Source: Pseudomonadota bacterium | GTDB taxonomy: Bacteria > Pseudomonadota > Alphaproteobacteria > Rhodobacterales > Rhodobacteraceae | DNA length: 13,500 nucleotides | Assembly (NCBI GenBank): GCA_027592105.1 | Contig: JAQCLA010000039.1 | Coordinates: 1-13,500 of the forward strand | Direction: 5' to 3' | Part shown: piece after piece, positions 1 to 8,006 of the stretch | Numbering within the stretch: the stretch's first letter is position 1 | Layout of the letters: each line of letters begins with the position of its first letter | Translations under genes and position numbers: made by a program | Notes under the pieces: generated by a model | Told to the model about the DNA's origin: nothing | What the model saw: only the letters and a program-made list of their open reading frames with translations | Databases searched by the model: none

Positions 1-1517
1 GCAATGACACGATTTCGGGCGGGGCGGGCAATGACACGCTGATCGACGGGGCGGGTGATGACTCCGTGTCAGGCGGTACGGGCGATGACTTGATCTACAA
101 TACCATTGGCAACGATACCTATGACGGCGGCGCGGGTTCCGATACCGTGTTCACCGACCTTTCCGACCGCACGCCCGGTGCCTTCATCCTCGAGGTGAAT
201 TTCAACACGGGCTATATGGGGCAGCTTGGCAACCCCACCCTCTCTGACTCGATAAGCAATTTCGAGGCGATCCACATCATCGGACCGATTGCCGTGCAAG
301 CGACGGGCGACGCAGCGAACAATCTGTTCGCCACAGGCTCGGGCAGTGACACGCTCTCGGGCGGGGCGGGCAATGACACGCTGTTGGGCGGTGCAGGCGC
401 TGACACGATCGATGGCGGCTTGGGCAATGACAGCCTCGAGGGAGAATCGGGCAACGATACGCTGAACGGGCTTTGGGACAACGACACGCTTATTGGCGGT
501 GCGGGTTTCGACCGGCTGATTGGCGGGGATGGCGATGACAGCCTGTCGGGTGGCGATCAAGCCGACAATCTTTACGGCGATGCGGGCAACGACACGCTTT
601 CAGGCGATGATGGCAATGACCGTCTTTTCGGGGGCGCGGGCGCGGACTCGCTTCTTGGGGGCGAGGGGCGCGACCTGCTGATCGGCGAGAACAGCGAGGA
701 TACGCTCGACGGCGGCGGCGGCGACGACAGGCTTTTCGGCGGCGCGGGTTTCGACCTTTTGCGCGGCGGCGATGGCGATGATAGCCTCGATGGCGGGGCG
801 CAGGCTGACAATCTCTACGGCGAGGCTGGCAATGACACGCTTTTGGGCGGCGACGGCAGTGACAGGCTCTTCGGTGGCGGCGGCGATGACAGCCTGTCGG
901 GCGGCACCGCCAATGACGCGCTCTTCGGCGAGGCGGGCAATGACACGCTCGCGGGCGATGCGGGCTTCGATGTGCTGCGCGGCGGCAATGGCGATGACAG
1001 CCTGTCGGGCGGGGCGCAGGCCGACAATCTCTTCGGAGATTTCGGCAATGATACGCTCGATGGCGGCGACGGCTTCGACCGGCTGTTCGGGGGGGCGGGC
1101 AATGACCTGCTGATCGCGGGCGGCGGCAATGACGCGCTCTTCGGCGAGGGCGGCAACGACACGCTCGAGGGCGGCGAGGGCAATGACCGGCTCTATGCCG
1201 GTGGCGGCTTCGACCGGCTGGAAGGCGGCGCGGGCGACGACCAGCTCTGGGGCAATTTCAACTGGGATATCTTCATCTTCGCCGATGGCCACGGGCAGGA
1301 CACGATCCAGGATTTCGAGGCCCGCAACCCATGGGAGAAGATCGACCTCTCCGGCATCACCGCCTTGGATGTTCATGCCGATTACGACGCGCTGAACGCC
1401 TCAGGTGCAGTCACCACGTCAGGCGGCGGCGTGCTGATCAACACGGGAGGCAGCAATTCAATCCTGCTCGCCGACGTCAGTCTCACCGATCTCGACAATA
1501 CAGACTTCATCTTCTGA
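1..1517 (+). CDS. RTX repeat calcium-binding protein, 3' part (probable type I secretion substrate)
   Basis: The reading frame is already open at base 3, so the gene starts left of the window; the GTG at 66 is an internal Val codon. At least 34 glycine/aspartate nonapeptides of the type GGxGxDxLx follow. A short run lies at the left edge, then a non-repeat spacer (about 150-330, containing LSDSISNFEAIHIIG), then an uninterrupted array from about 330 to 1260. In characterised families such repeats bind Ca2+ and fold as a parallel beta-roll outside the cell. After the array come FADGHGQDTIQDFE and EKIDLSGI (about 1275-1365) and an end in DFIF, the usual layout of an uncleaved C-terminal type I secretion signal. 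No catalytic or adhesive domain is visible, so the biological role (adhesin, enzyme, surface layer or toxin) is open. No secretion ABC transporter gene lies in the window. The last 60 bases overlap the convergent glycosyltransferase gene. Confidence 0.92.
   Translation, partial: NDTISGGAGNDTLIDGAGDDSVSGGTGDDLIYNTIGNDTYDGGAGSDTVFTDLSDRTPGAFILEVNFNTGYMGQLGNPTLSDSISNFEAIHIIGPIAVQATGDAANNLFATGSGSDTLSGGAGNDTLLGGAGADTIDGGLGNDSLEGESGNDTLNGLWDNDTLIGGAGFDRLIGGDGDDSLSGGDQADNLYGDAGNDTLSGDDGNDRLFGGAGADSLLGGEGRDLLIGENSEDTLDGGGGDDRLFGGAGFDLLRGGDGDDSLDGGAQADNLYGEAGNDTLLGGDGSDRLFGGGGDDSLSGGTANDALFGEAGNDTLAGDAGFDVLRGGNGDDSLSGGAQADNLFGDFGNDTLDGGDGFDRLFGGAGNDLLIAGGGNDALFGEGGNDTLEGGEGNDRLYAGGGFDRLEGGAGDDQLWGNFNWDIFIFADGHGQDTIQDFEARNPWEKIDLSGITALDVHADYDALNASGAVTTSGGGVLINTGGSNSILLADVSLTDLDNTDFIF
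504..1205 (+). repeat. Higher-order repeat inside the RTX array (81/72/81 residues)
   Basis: Three long units sit back to back in exact nonapeptide register: 504-746 (9 nonapeptides), 747-962 (8) and 963-1205 (9). A partial fourth begins at 1206. Each begins with GFDxLxGG, then GDDSLxGG, then QADNLxGxx, then GNDTL, and later a DRLFGG element. The unusual QADN nonapeptide recurs once per unit at the same place. This suggests duplication of 8-9-repeat blocks rather than only single-repeat slippage. Confidence 0.85.
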
Positions 1518-4500
1518 GGGGAGCTTGACGGGCTTCGATGCAAGAACGCGCTGGTAGATGCCATGCAACTGTTCCGTTTGGGCCTGCGTGGGGCGAAGCG
1601 AGGGGCGCTGCGCGGGCGGACATGAGAACCGCGCAGGATCAGCATCTATCTGGGCAAGAACGGACATAAGCGCCTGGTGATCGGTAACATCCACGACGAA
1701 ACCATTCTCACCTTGCACGACGTCTTGCCCGATCGCACCACGGTCAGAGGCCACGACCCATAACCCGGCGGCCAAAGCCTCGCGTGTGACGAGGCCGTAG
1801 CTTTCGGGCCAGATGGACGGCGCTAGCAGAACATCCAAGGCGCCGTACAGCTGCCACACCTCGCTCAATGGCACGCGCGGCACGAAGGTGACGGACGTGC
1901 CATTCCAATCCGCATGGCGCACCCGGCCACTGGGCAGCGCATGATCGACCACCAACAGGTCGAGATTTTCGAAACGCTGTGCATGCAAGGCCGCGCGCAG
2001 CAGATTGTAACCCTTGTGCCGTGCCGCGCCCCCGATCTGGCCCAATCTGACACGGCCCGGCGGGCCATCGAGCCGCGCAGCCGCTGGGGCAGGGGCCAAC
2101 CCATTCTCGACCACCTCGACCCGCTCGATGCCCGCATCGCGATGCAAGGCGGCGAAAGAAGCCGATACGGCCAATACGGCGGCCGCATCGCGCAGGGCGC
2201 GTTCCGCGATGCAGCCACGTTCCGACAAGGCAGCGCGATCAGCGGCGTGAAAACTATAAAGCTCGGCCACGCCCTCGGGCGACAAAATGAACTGGTGGGG
2301 CGACACCCACCATCCGTCATGCAAGGTCACGACATAGGGAAGATTGCGACGGCGCAAGCAATCGACCACGGATGCCGTCAGGCGCTGCACGCAATGCAGA
2401 TGCACAAGATCGGGGGCAATCCGGTCGATCAGCCGATCGACCACATCGGCCATATGGTGATCGCGAATATCCATATTGTCGATCCCATCACGCGCGGTCA
2501 CGGTCCAGATCCGTACACCATCCCGAGCCTGACAGCCGATCTCATACGGGCGCTCTCCGCCTTCCAATGTCGAAAGAATGTCGATCTCGTAGTCATCGCC
2601 GTAGCGCGCGATCAGATCACACACATTGTCATGCACCACCCGCGTAGCCCCACCGATATCTTGCGGCGGGAAGAACACGTTTACGATCAACAACCGCGCC
2701 TTGGCGCGGCCCGGTGTTGGCCGAACGGCGGTGAAGATCGCGTCGAAATTCGCGCCCATCGCAGGAAGGCCGTAATCCTTCATCACCGCCGCCTGCGCCG
2801 CAGTCCCTATTTGGGCGCGCAGATCGGCATCATCGATCAGGCGCAGGATCGCGGCAGCAAACCCTTTGCGATCTTGTGCCAAAATGCCTGTTTGCCCGTC
2901 GATGATGACATCGCGGTAAGTCGCTGTCGGATTGACGACCGAGGGGATGGCGAACATCGCCGCTTCCATCCATTTGATCTCGCTTTTGGCATCGGTCAGG
3001 ATCGACGGCTCAAGCACCGAAAGGTTGATATCCGCTTCGGCCAATTTGGCGCAAAACCCCTCGAAATCCCAGATCGGCGCAAGCAGACGCAGGTCGGGAT
3101 GGGCCGGGTCAAGATGCTTGAAGGCCGGGAAATCGCCCATGATACGGATTTCCACCTTGCCGGGCCGGGCGGCCAATACGTCGGCAAGGGCAGGTTCCAG
3201 CATGTCCGAGAAGACGGCCTTATGTGCCTTGGTGCCCGAGCCATAAAAGATGACCAACTTTTCGCCTTTTGCCGCTGCCCGTGTACCATGGTGCGCGACC
3301 GCCGCCATATGCGCCCGGCCAAGCGCATTACGGTGCGTAAATGCTTTGCCCGCGCGCACGACGCCTTGCATCGCGCCGCGGATGGTGGGGGTTGAAGCGA
3401 TGCCGTAGGAACACAGGCTCATCGCATGGCGAAACAGGGGCACACCACATGCAATGGCGGCGTGATCGCGGCGGGATATCTGGCCACCATAGCTGGCCAG
3501 TGGCGGCGGAAATACCCCGGCATCGAAAATCAGATCGTCAATTTCGTAGAATGTCGCCAGCCCTTGTCGCGCGGCGTCGGCGATGATGTCGATGATCGGC
3601 AAAAACGCGGCCACCCGCATGAAGATGACGGCGTCATATTGATCCAGCCGCGCGCGTAGCAGATCGAGGTCGAGACCCTGCAGATAGAGATCGGCCTTGT
3701 AACCGGCCGCACGCAGCTGATCGATTTTCTGATCGGCGCGGTAGAACTTGCATTGATAAATGTCGTCATTGGCCAAGATCGCCACCCGCCGTATCGGCGC
3801 GCTGCGGTCCGGCGCTGTGAAGGGCGGCGTGTAGAGCGCCAATGCCTCGGCCAGCATCGCCTGCAATTCGGTGACAGGGAGTTTCTCGATCCAAGCGGAT
3901 AGGTCCGACCAGATCGTGTTGAATATGGCTCCGCCCAGATCCCTTCTGCGGCGGCGCAGGGCCACATCGCCGAACACAGTTTCTGGGAGGTCGCGACAAA
4001 CCTCGAGTGCTTCGGAAAGGCGATTTTGAACCACCAGTCGTTCAGCCAATGTGATCTGGTTTGCGCCGGCATCGAACCCCGTCGGCACCGCGCGCCGCAG
4101 CTGGGTTTCGGTCGCAAGGCGATTTTGCCCGTGGATCAGATCGGCCAGATCGAGGCTGGCCCGCGCATCGCCCGGCGCGTGGGCCAGCACCCGCGACAAA
4201 AGCCACTCGGCGCTTGCCGCATCGCCTTGATGTCGTTTGTGGCGGGCAAGATCGTTGAAAAATCCGTCCATTCCCGGCGCGGCCATGTCGAACACCGCTG
4301 CACCTGGCATCGGCACTGCTGCAAGATGTGATAACACCTCTGGCATGGTGGCATCCGGGTTCAAATCGGCAGAGGCCGTGATGAAATCAGGTAAAGCTTC
4401 GATCACCGCGGGCACCAGATCGACACCGATGCGCATTTTGAACCACGCGCCCGGGTTAGCATGCGCCCCTGCCCGCAACCCCACCCGCGCCCAATGCAAG

Positions 4501-5192
4501 CGCAACGCCACATCGTCGATATCAGGCGGCAATGTGACCTTCGCCAAGGCGCAGGCATCGCGGTAGAATGCATGATCAAGCTCATGCTCGGGGTGTGGTG
4601 CTACTCCATTGGCAATGCCGTGATCACAAAAATGTGCGATGGCACCAAGCCGGTCATGCATCGCCGGAGGGTGGCCCGCAAGCGTCGCTGCGACCACATA
4701 ATATTCATGATCGAAAATCTGCGAAAGCACAGCACCGTTCAACCCTTTGCTGGTCCACAGATCACCCTCATGCAGCAAGATCTCGGATGGGCAGAAGCCG
4801 GATTTCTTGAGTTGCGCCAGCGCTTGGCGCGCGTTTAACCCTTCGGGCAGATCGACCTTGTGGGTCAGACGCACAAAGGATCGGCTCCAGTGGTCGGGTC
4901 TGGCATCACGCCCTTCGGCATGACCGTATTCCAGATAATGAAAAACCGCCTCCCCTGGGCTGGCGATCACATCGGCGACATCGGGATTACGCGCCAGATA
5001 GGCCCCAACGCTGAAATCCTCAGCCAGCAGCGCCGCGTTTTCATGGCGCTTAAGAACTGAGGCCACAGGCCGCCGCCGGATCGCATTGCGATACCAGACC
5101 TGCCATTCAAAGGCGGCATCCCCCCGCCCGGCGAGCTTGGCGATGCGGCCGCCCAAACGGCGCAAGACCCTTGTGGTACCCATATCAATCAT
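1458..5192 (-). CDS. Large tandem GT-B glycosyltransferase with N-terminal 'HYLxxGxxEGR' repeat region
   Basis: The product has 1244 residues and no signal peptide or clear membrane segment, so it is probably cytoplasmic. Residues about 60-100 carry YLARNPDV...FHYLEYGHAEGR, with weaker copies at about 158-200 and 205-250; I recognise this repeat from large proteobacterial glycosyltransferases and exported proteins. Residues about 310-460 are helical and TPR-like. Module 1 (about 468-820) begins VAILANDD and has YEIDDLIFD (549-557) and a KSEIKWMEAAMF motif (736-747). Module 2 (about 832-1215) is a GT4-like enzyme with FFPPQDIGGATR, HLHCVQ, VVENG, and an E-x7-E pair, E1130 and E1138, in PESYGLVTREALAAG. 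It probably builds a surface glycan, but donor and acceptor cannot be told. An alternative start three codons in (ATG 5181-5183) is possible, and neither start has a strong RBS. The last 19 codons are antisense to the RTX gene and lie beyond the recognisable fold. Confidence 0.9.
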   Translation of the reverse strand: MIDMGTTRVLRRLGGRIAKLAGRGDAAFEWQVWYRNAIRRRPVASVLKRHENAALLAEDFSVGAYLARNPDVADVIASPGEAVFHYLEYGHAEGRDARPDHWSRSFVRLTHKVDLPEGLNARQALAQLKKSGFCPSEILLHEGDLWTSKGLNGAVLSQIFDHEYYVVAATLAGHPPAMHDRLGAIAHFCDHGIANGVAPHPEHELDHAFYRDACALAKVTLPPDIDDVALRLHWARVGLRAGAHANPGAWFKMRIGVDLVPAVIEALPDFITASADLNPDATMPEVLSHLAAVPMPGAAVFDMAAPGMDGFFNDLARHKRHQGDAASAEWLLSRVLAHAPGDARASLDLADLIHGQNRLATETQLRRAVPTGFDAGANQITLAERLVVQNRLSEALEVCRDLPETVFGDVALRRRRRDLGGAIFNTIWSDLSAWIEKLPVTELQAMLAEALALYTPPFTAPDRSAPIRRVAILANDDIYQCKFYRADQKIDQLRAAGYKADLYLQGLDLDLLRARLDQYDAVIFMRVAAFLPIIDIIADAARQGLATFYEIDDLIFDAGVFPPPLASYGGQISRRDHAAIACGVPLFRHAMSLCSYGIASTPTIRGAMQGVVRAGKAFTHRNALGRAHMAAVAHHGTRAAAKGEKLVIFYGSGTKAHKAVFSDMLEPALADVLAARPGKVEIRIMGDFPAFKHLDPAHPDLRLLAPIWDFEGFCAKLAEADINLSVLEPSILTDAKSEIKWMEAAMFAIPSVVNPTATYRDVIIDGQTGILAQDRKGFAAAILRLIDDADLRAQIGTAAQAAVMKDYGLPAMGANFDAIFTAVRPTPGRAKARLLIVNVFFPPQDIGGATRVVHDNVCDLIARYGDDYEIDILSTLEGGERPYEIGCQARDGVRIWTVTARDGIDNMDIRDHHMADVVDRLIDRIAPDLVHLHCVQRLTASVVDCLRRRNLPYVVTLHDGWWVSPHQFILSPEGVAELYSFHAADRAALSERGCIAERALRDAAAVLAVSASFAALHRDAGIERVEVVENGLAPAPAAARLDGPPGRVRLGQIGGAARHKGYNLLRAALHAQRFENLDLLVVDHALPSGRVRHADWNGTSVTFVPRVPLSEVWQLYGALDVLLAPSIWPESYGLVTREALAAGLWVVASDRGAIGQDVVQGENGFVVDVTDHQALMSVLAQIDADPARFSCPPAQRPSLRPTQAQTEQLHGIYQRVLASKPVKLPSEDEVCIVEIGETDVGEQD

Positions 5193-5255
5193 CTTGCACG
5201 AAAGCCTGATTTAATCATCTTAAGTTTGCACTTAGCGCGACTTAGGCATGGTGTC

Positions 5256-5273
5256 ACCCGTTCACGAATGGGT
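5256..5273. promoter_or_regulatory. 18-bp near-palindrome, possible operator
   Basis: ACCCGTTC at 5256-5263 and GAATGGGT at 5266-5273 are inverted copies with one mismatch across a two-base centre. The size and symmetry fit a site for a dimeric regulator placed between divergent genes. No regulator gene lies in the window, and chance is possible. Confidence 0.35.
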
Positions 5274-5317
5274 AGCGCCGCTTGCGCCTTGACCTGACGC
5301 TGCCTAGAACCTCCGAC

Positions 5318-5324
5318 AAGGAGG
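5318..5324 (+). promoter_or_regulatory. Ribosome binding site that decides the gpmI start
   Basis: A full AAGGAGG lies five bases before the ATG at 5330. This favours that start over the in-frame TTG at 5282, which would add 16 residues unlike the family's N-terminus. Confidence 0.85.
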
Positions 5325-5329
5325 CCCGG

Positions 5330-6859
5330 ATGCTGATTGATCGCCCTTACAAACCTGTTGTGTTATGCATCCTCGATGGCTGGGGCATCGGCCCAAGCGC
5401 GCAGGGCAATGCACCCTTGCTGGCCAACACGCCCCATTTCGACAGGCTGATGGCCGATCGCCCCCATGCGACGCTGATTACCCATGGCCGTGCGGTGGGC
5501 CTGCCCGAAGGGCAGATGGGCAATTCCGAGGTGGGCCATACGACCATCGGGGCGGGCCGGGTGGTGCCGATGGATCTGGTTCGCATCGACGAGGCGGTGG
5601 AAACAGGTCACCTTGCATCCGAAGCTGCGCTGAGCGATTTCATCGCGGCGCTGCGCCAAAGCGGCGGGGCGGCGCATCTGTTCGGCCTTGCCTCGACCGG
5701 CGGGGTGCATTCGCAGCATCGCCATATGATGGCCGCCGCCGCCGTTATCGCAGCAGCCGGGGTCAGGGTGCATATCCACGCCATCACCGATGGGCGCGAT
5801 GTCGCGCCGCGCTCGGCCTTGGACTATCTGGATGAAATGACCGCCGCGCTACCCGATGGGGCGGGCTTTGCCACGGTGATCGGGCGCTATTTCGCGATGG
5901 ACCGCGACAATCGCTGGGACAGGGTCGCGCGCGCGCAGGCCGCGATGATGCATGCCAAGGGCAACTTTACCGCCATGACAGCCGCGCAAGCGGTGCAGAT
6001 GGCCTATGACCGGGACGAGAATGATGAATTCATCCAGCCTACGATCTTGGACGATTTCGCGGGCATGCGCGATGGCGATGGCGTCTTTTGCCTGAATTTC
6101 CGCGCCGACCGCGCGCGCGAGATCCTCTCGGCTTTGGCCGATCCAGATTTCGACGCCTTCGACACCGGCCCACGGCCGAAACTGGCCGCCGCCTTGGGCA
6201 TGGTGGATTACTCGGCTGCGCATGATCGCTACATGACGGCGGTCTATCCCAAGCAAGAGATCCGCAATACGCTGGCCGAATGGGTCGCGGCCCATGGCCT
6301 GCGCCAGTTCCATATCGCCGAGACCGAGAAATACCCCCATGTCACCTTCTTCCTGAACGGCGGCAAGGAACAGCCGGTCGTCGGCGAGGATCGCTACATG
6401 GCACAATCGCCCAAGGTGGCGACCTATGATCTGCAACCCGAGATGTCGGCACCAGAGGTAACCGATCACCTCGTCGCGGCGATCGGAGCGGGGTATGATC
6501 TGATCGTGGTGAATTTCGCTAATCCCGACATGGTGGGCCATACCGGCGATCTGGATGCCGCGATGGCCGCATGTGCCGCGGTTGATGCGGGCCTTGGCCG
6601 GGCGATCGAAGCGGTTGCGGCGGCGGGCGGGGCGATGATCGTGACCGCCGATCATGGCAATTGCGAAACCATGATCGACCCGGTGACAGGCGGCCCGCAC
6701 ACCGCCCATACCACCAACCTTGTGCCGGTCATCTTGTTCGGCGGCCCGGCGGGGGCACGTCTGACTGACGGAAGCCTTGCCGATCTGGCCCCCAGCCTTT
6801 TGGCGCTCATGGGGCTTGCCCAACCACCCGAGATGACAGGGACATCATTGATCCTATGA
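5330..6859 (+). CDS. gpmI: 2,3-bisphosphoglycerate-independent phosphoglycerate mutase
   Basis: This cytoplasmic enzyme interconverts 3- and 2-phosphoglycerate in glycolysis and gluconeogenesis, using two metal ions (usually Mn2+) and a phosphoserine intermediate. The 509 residues match the usual length of about 510. Visible motifs are LDGWG (D16), the catalytic serine S66 in QMGNSEVGH, TGGVHSQ with H127, TDGRD (D154-D157), GRYFAMDRDNRWDR (185-198), NFRADR (256-261), TEKYPHVTFF with K334, NFANPDMVGHTG with D400 and H404, TADHGN with D441-H442, and H460. All metal ligands and substrate-binding residues expected for the alkaline-phosphatase-like and insertion domains appear present, so the enzyme should be active. 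It is the first gene of a tight cluster; its TGA overlaps the ATG of envC, which suggests translational coupling. Confidence 0.98.
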   Translation: MLIDRPYKPVVLCILDGWGIGPSAQGNAPLLANTPHFDRLMADRPHATLITHGRAVGLPEGQMGNSEVGHTTIGAGRVVPMDLVRIDEAVETGHLASEAALSDFIAALRQSGGAAHLFGLASTGGVHSQHRHMMAAAAVIAAAGVRVHIHAITDGRDVAPRSALDYLDEMTAALPDGAGFATVIGRYFAMDRDNRWDRVARAQAAMMHAKGNFTAMTAAQAVQMAYDRDENDEFIQPTILDDFAGMRDGDGVFCLNFRADRAREILSALADPDFDAFDTGPRPKLAAALGMVDYSAAHDRYMTAVYPKQEIRNTLAEWVAAHGLRQFHIAETEKYPHVTFFLNGGKEQPVVGEDRYMAQSPKVATYDLQPEMSAPEVTDHLVAAIGAGYDLIVVNFANPDMVGHTGDLDAAMAACAAVDAGLGRAIEAVAAAGGAMIVTADHGNCETMIDPVTGGPHTAHTTNLVPVILFGGPAGARLTDGSLADLAPSLLALMGLAQPPEMTGTSLIL

Positions 6860-7989
6860 ACTTGCGCGCCATCACCTTGGCCTTTGTGTTGTTGGCCAGC
6901 CCAGTACGGGCAGAATTCGACGCCGGCCAAACCGCCGCGCAAGCGGCAGAGATGCTGGAGCAAGCGGGCTTTGCGCTCCTCGAGGCGCAAGGGGCGCGCG
7001 ACCGGGTCGAAGCGTTGACCCAAACCGTGCGCGCCTATGAGGAAGGGCTTTTGGCGCTGCGCGAGGGGATCAGGCAGGCCGCGCTGCGCGAACGCACGAT
7101 CTTGATGGCCTTCGATGCCGAACGTGACCGGCTCTCGCGCCTGCTTGGGGTGCTGCAAAGCATCGAGGCCGCACCCGCGCCCGTGGTGCTGATGCATCCC
7201 GAAGGGCCGCTTGGCACCGCCCGCGCGGGCATGATCCTGTCCGAGGTGACACCTGCCGTGGCAAGCCAAGCCCGCGCACTACGCGCCCAACTCGAAGAAT
7301 TGGCCGCGCTGCGCGCTGTGCAAGACATGGCTTTGCGGGATTTGAGCGATGCGCTGGAACGCGCCCAAGACGCGCGCACACAACTGAGCCAAGCCATCGC
7401 CGAGCGCCGCATGCTGCCCGAGAATTTTCTCAGCGATGATGTCGCCATGACCCAGCTGGTCGACAGTGTCGACTCGCTCGATACCTTGTCGGCCCTGCTG
7501 GCCCAATCACCACCTGCCGCGTCCCCGGAACTGCCCGATTTCATTACGGCCCGCGGGGCTTTGCCTTTGCCGGTTCTTGGCACGCAGCTTCGTGCCTTTG
7601 GCGAAGCTGACGCCGCAGGTGTCGCGCGCCCCGGCTTGGTTTATGCGACGCGCGCAGGCGCATTGGTCACGGCGCCATGGTCTGCATCTGTGCGTTATGC
7701 CGGGCCGCTCTTGGATTACGGAAATGTCATTATCCTTGAACCGGAAGCGGGCTATTTGCTTGTGCTGGCCGGTCTCGATACCGTTTATGTAAACACCGGG
7801 GTGGTCATCCCGGCGGCTGGTCCTTTGGGTCTTATGCCCGGGGGCGCAGAGAGCGACACCGAAGAATTGATCGTCGCGACCCTGCAAGGGAGTGGCGCTG
7901 CCCTCTCGGAAACGCTTTATATGGAATTGCGCGAGAACGGTGTGCCCGTCGATCCGGCGGAATGGTTCATCGGGGGCGGGCGGAACTGA
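6856..7989 (+). CDS. envC: EnvC-like murein hydrolase activator (degenerate LytM/M23)
   Basis: The product has 377 residues. A signal peptide with probable cleavage at VRA-EF (after residue 19) sends it to the periplasm. Residues about 24-215 are rich in Ala, Leu, Glu and Arg and look like a coiled coil. Residues about 235-372 form a LytM/M23 domain (TRAGALVTAPWSASVRYAG, DYGNVIILEP, ending LYMELRENGVPVDPAEWF). The zinc ligands of active M23 enzymes are not seen: the usual HxH-type motif is replaced by YMEL, and no His stands after the VIIL strand. This is what characterised EnvC/NlpD activators show; in E. coli EnvC activates amidases AmiA and AmiB at the division septum. The same role is inferred here, supported by the gpmI-envC adjacency also found in E. 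coli. The start overlaps the gpmI stop (ATGA) and has only a weak AGGGA 13 bases upstream, so coupled translation is likely. Confidence 0.9.
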   Translation: MNLRAITLAFVLLASPVRAEFDAGQTAAQAAEMLEQAGFALLEAQGARDRVEALTQTVRAYEEGLLALREGIRQAALRERTILMAFDAERDRLSRLLGVLQSIEAAPAPVVLMHPEGPLGTARAGMILSEVTPAVASQARALRAQLEELAALRAVQDMALRDLSDALERAQDARTQLSQAIAERRMLPENFLSDDVAMTQLVDSVDSLDTLSALLAQSPPAASPELPDFITARGALPLPVLGTQLRAFGEADAAGVARPGLVYATRAGALVTAPWSASVRYAGPLLDYGNVIILEPEAGYLLVLAGLDTVYVNTGVVIPAAGPLGLMPGGAESDTEELIVATLQGSGAALSETLYMELRENGVPVDPAEWFIGGGRN

Positions 7990-8006
7990 GACGAAGGATG
8001 GATGCC

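Larger units (their letters stand above)
5193..5329. promoter_or_regulatory. Divergent intergenic region between the glycosyltransferase gene and gpmI
   Basis: These 137 bases must hold the start signals of both the minus-strand glycosyltransferase and the gpmI operon. Visible elements are an 18-bp near-palindrome (5256-5273), two ACTTAG copies ten bases apart (5230-5235 and 5240-5245) and an odd-centred palindrome TGATT-T-AATCA (5207-5217). Only weak promoter-like hexamers are seen towards gpmI (TTGCGC at 5283, TAGAAC at 5305, 16-bp spacer), and they lie very close to the RBS. I cannot assign a convincing promoter on the glycosyltransferase side. Confidence 0.5.

Noticed and set aside
330..1260. 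Regular short repeats that might suggest a CRISPR array
   Set aside because: The 27-base period is continuous coding for RTX nonapeptides, with no spacers and no conserved non-coding repeat.
600..1376. Long minus-strand open frame (258 codons) opposite the RTX array, and similar smaller ones
   Set aside because: The product is a monotonous Ala/Val/Ile/Arg repeat that mirrors the RTX nonapeptides; it results from repeat and GC-rich codon structure, with no RBS or known domain.
1914..3395. Plus-strand open frame of 493 codons inside the glycosyltransferase gene
   Set aside because: It lies fully antisense to a gene with clear conserved domains. Its composition (high His, Arg, Asp, Gln) is typical of an antisense shadow, and it has no recognisable motif.
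5207..5217. FNR-like site (TGAT...ATCA) upstream of the glycosyltransferase gene
   Set aside because: The half-sites are three bases apart, not the four of an FNR box, and the outer T/A pair is missing.
5282..5329. TTG start giving gpmI 16 extra residues
   Set aside because: The extra residues do not look like the family, and a perfect AAGGAGG precedes the ATG at 5330.
5849..6823. Minus-strand open frame of 324 codons opposite gpmI
   Set aside because: gpmI has every catalytic motif on the other strand; the antisense product shows no motif.
7962..8006. Earlier ctpA starts at 7962 and 7998
   Set aside because: They would put Arg-rich residues before the signal peptide, and the first lies within envC; the RBS at 7994-7998 is spaced for the ATG at 8007.
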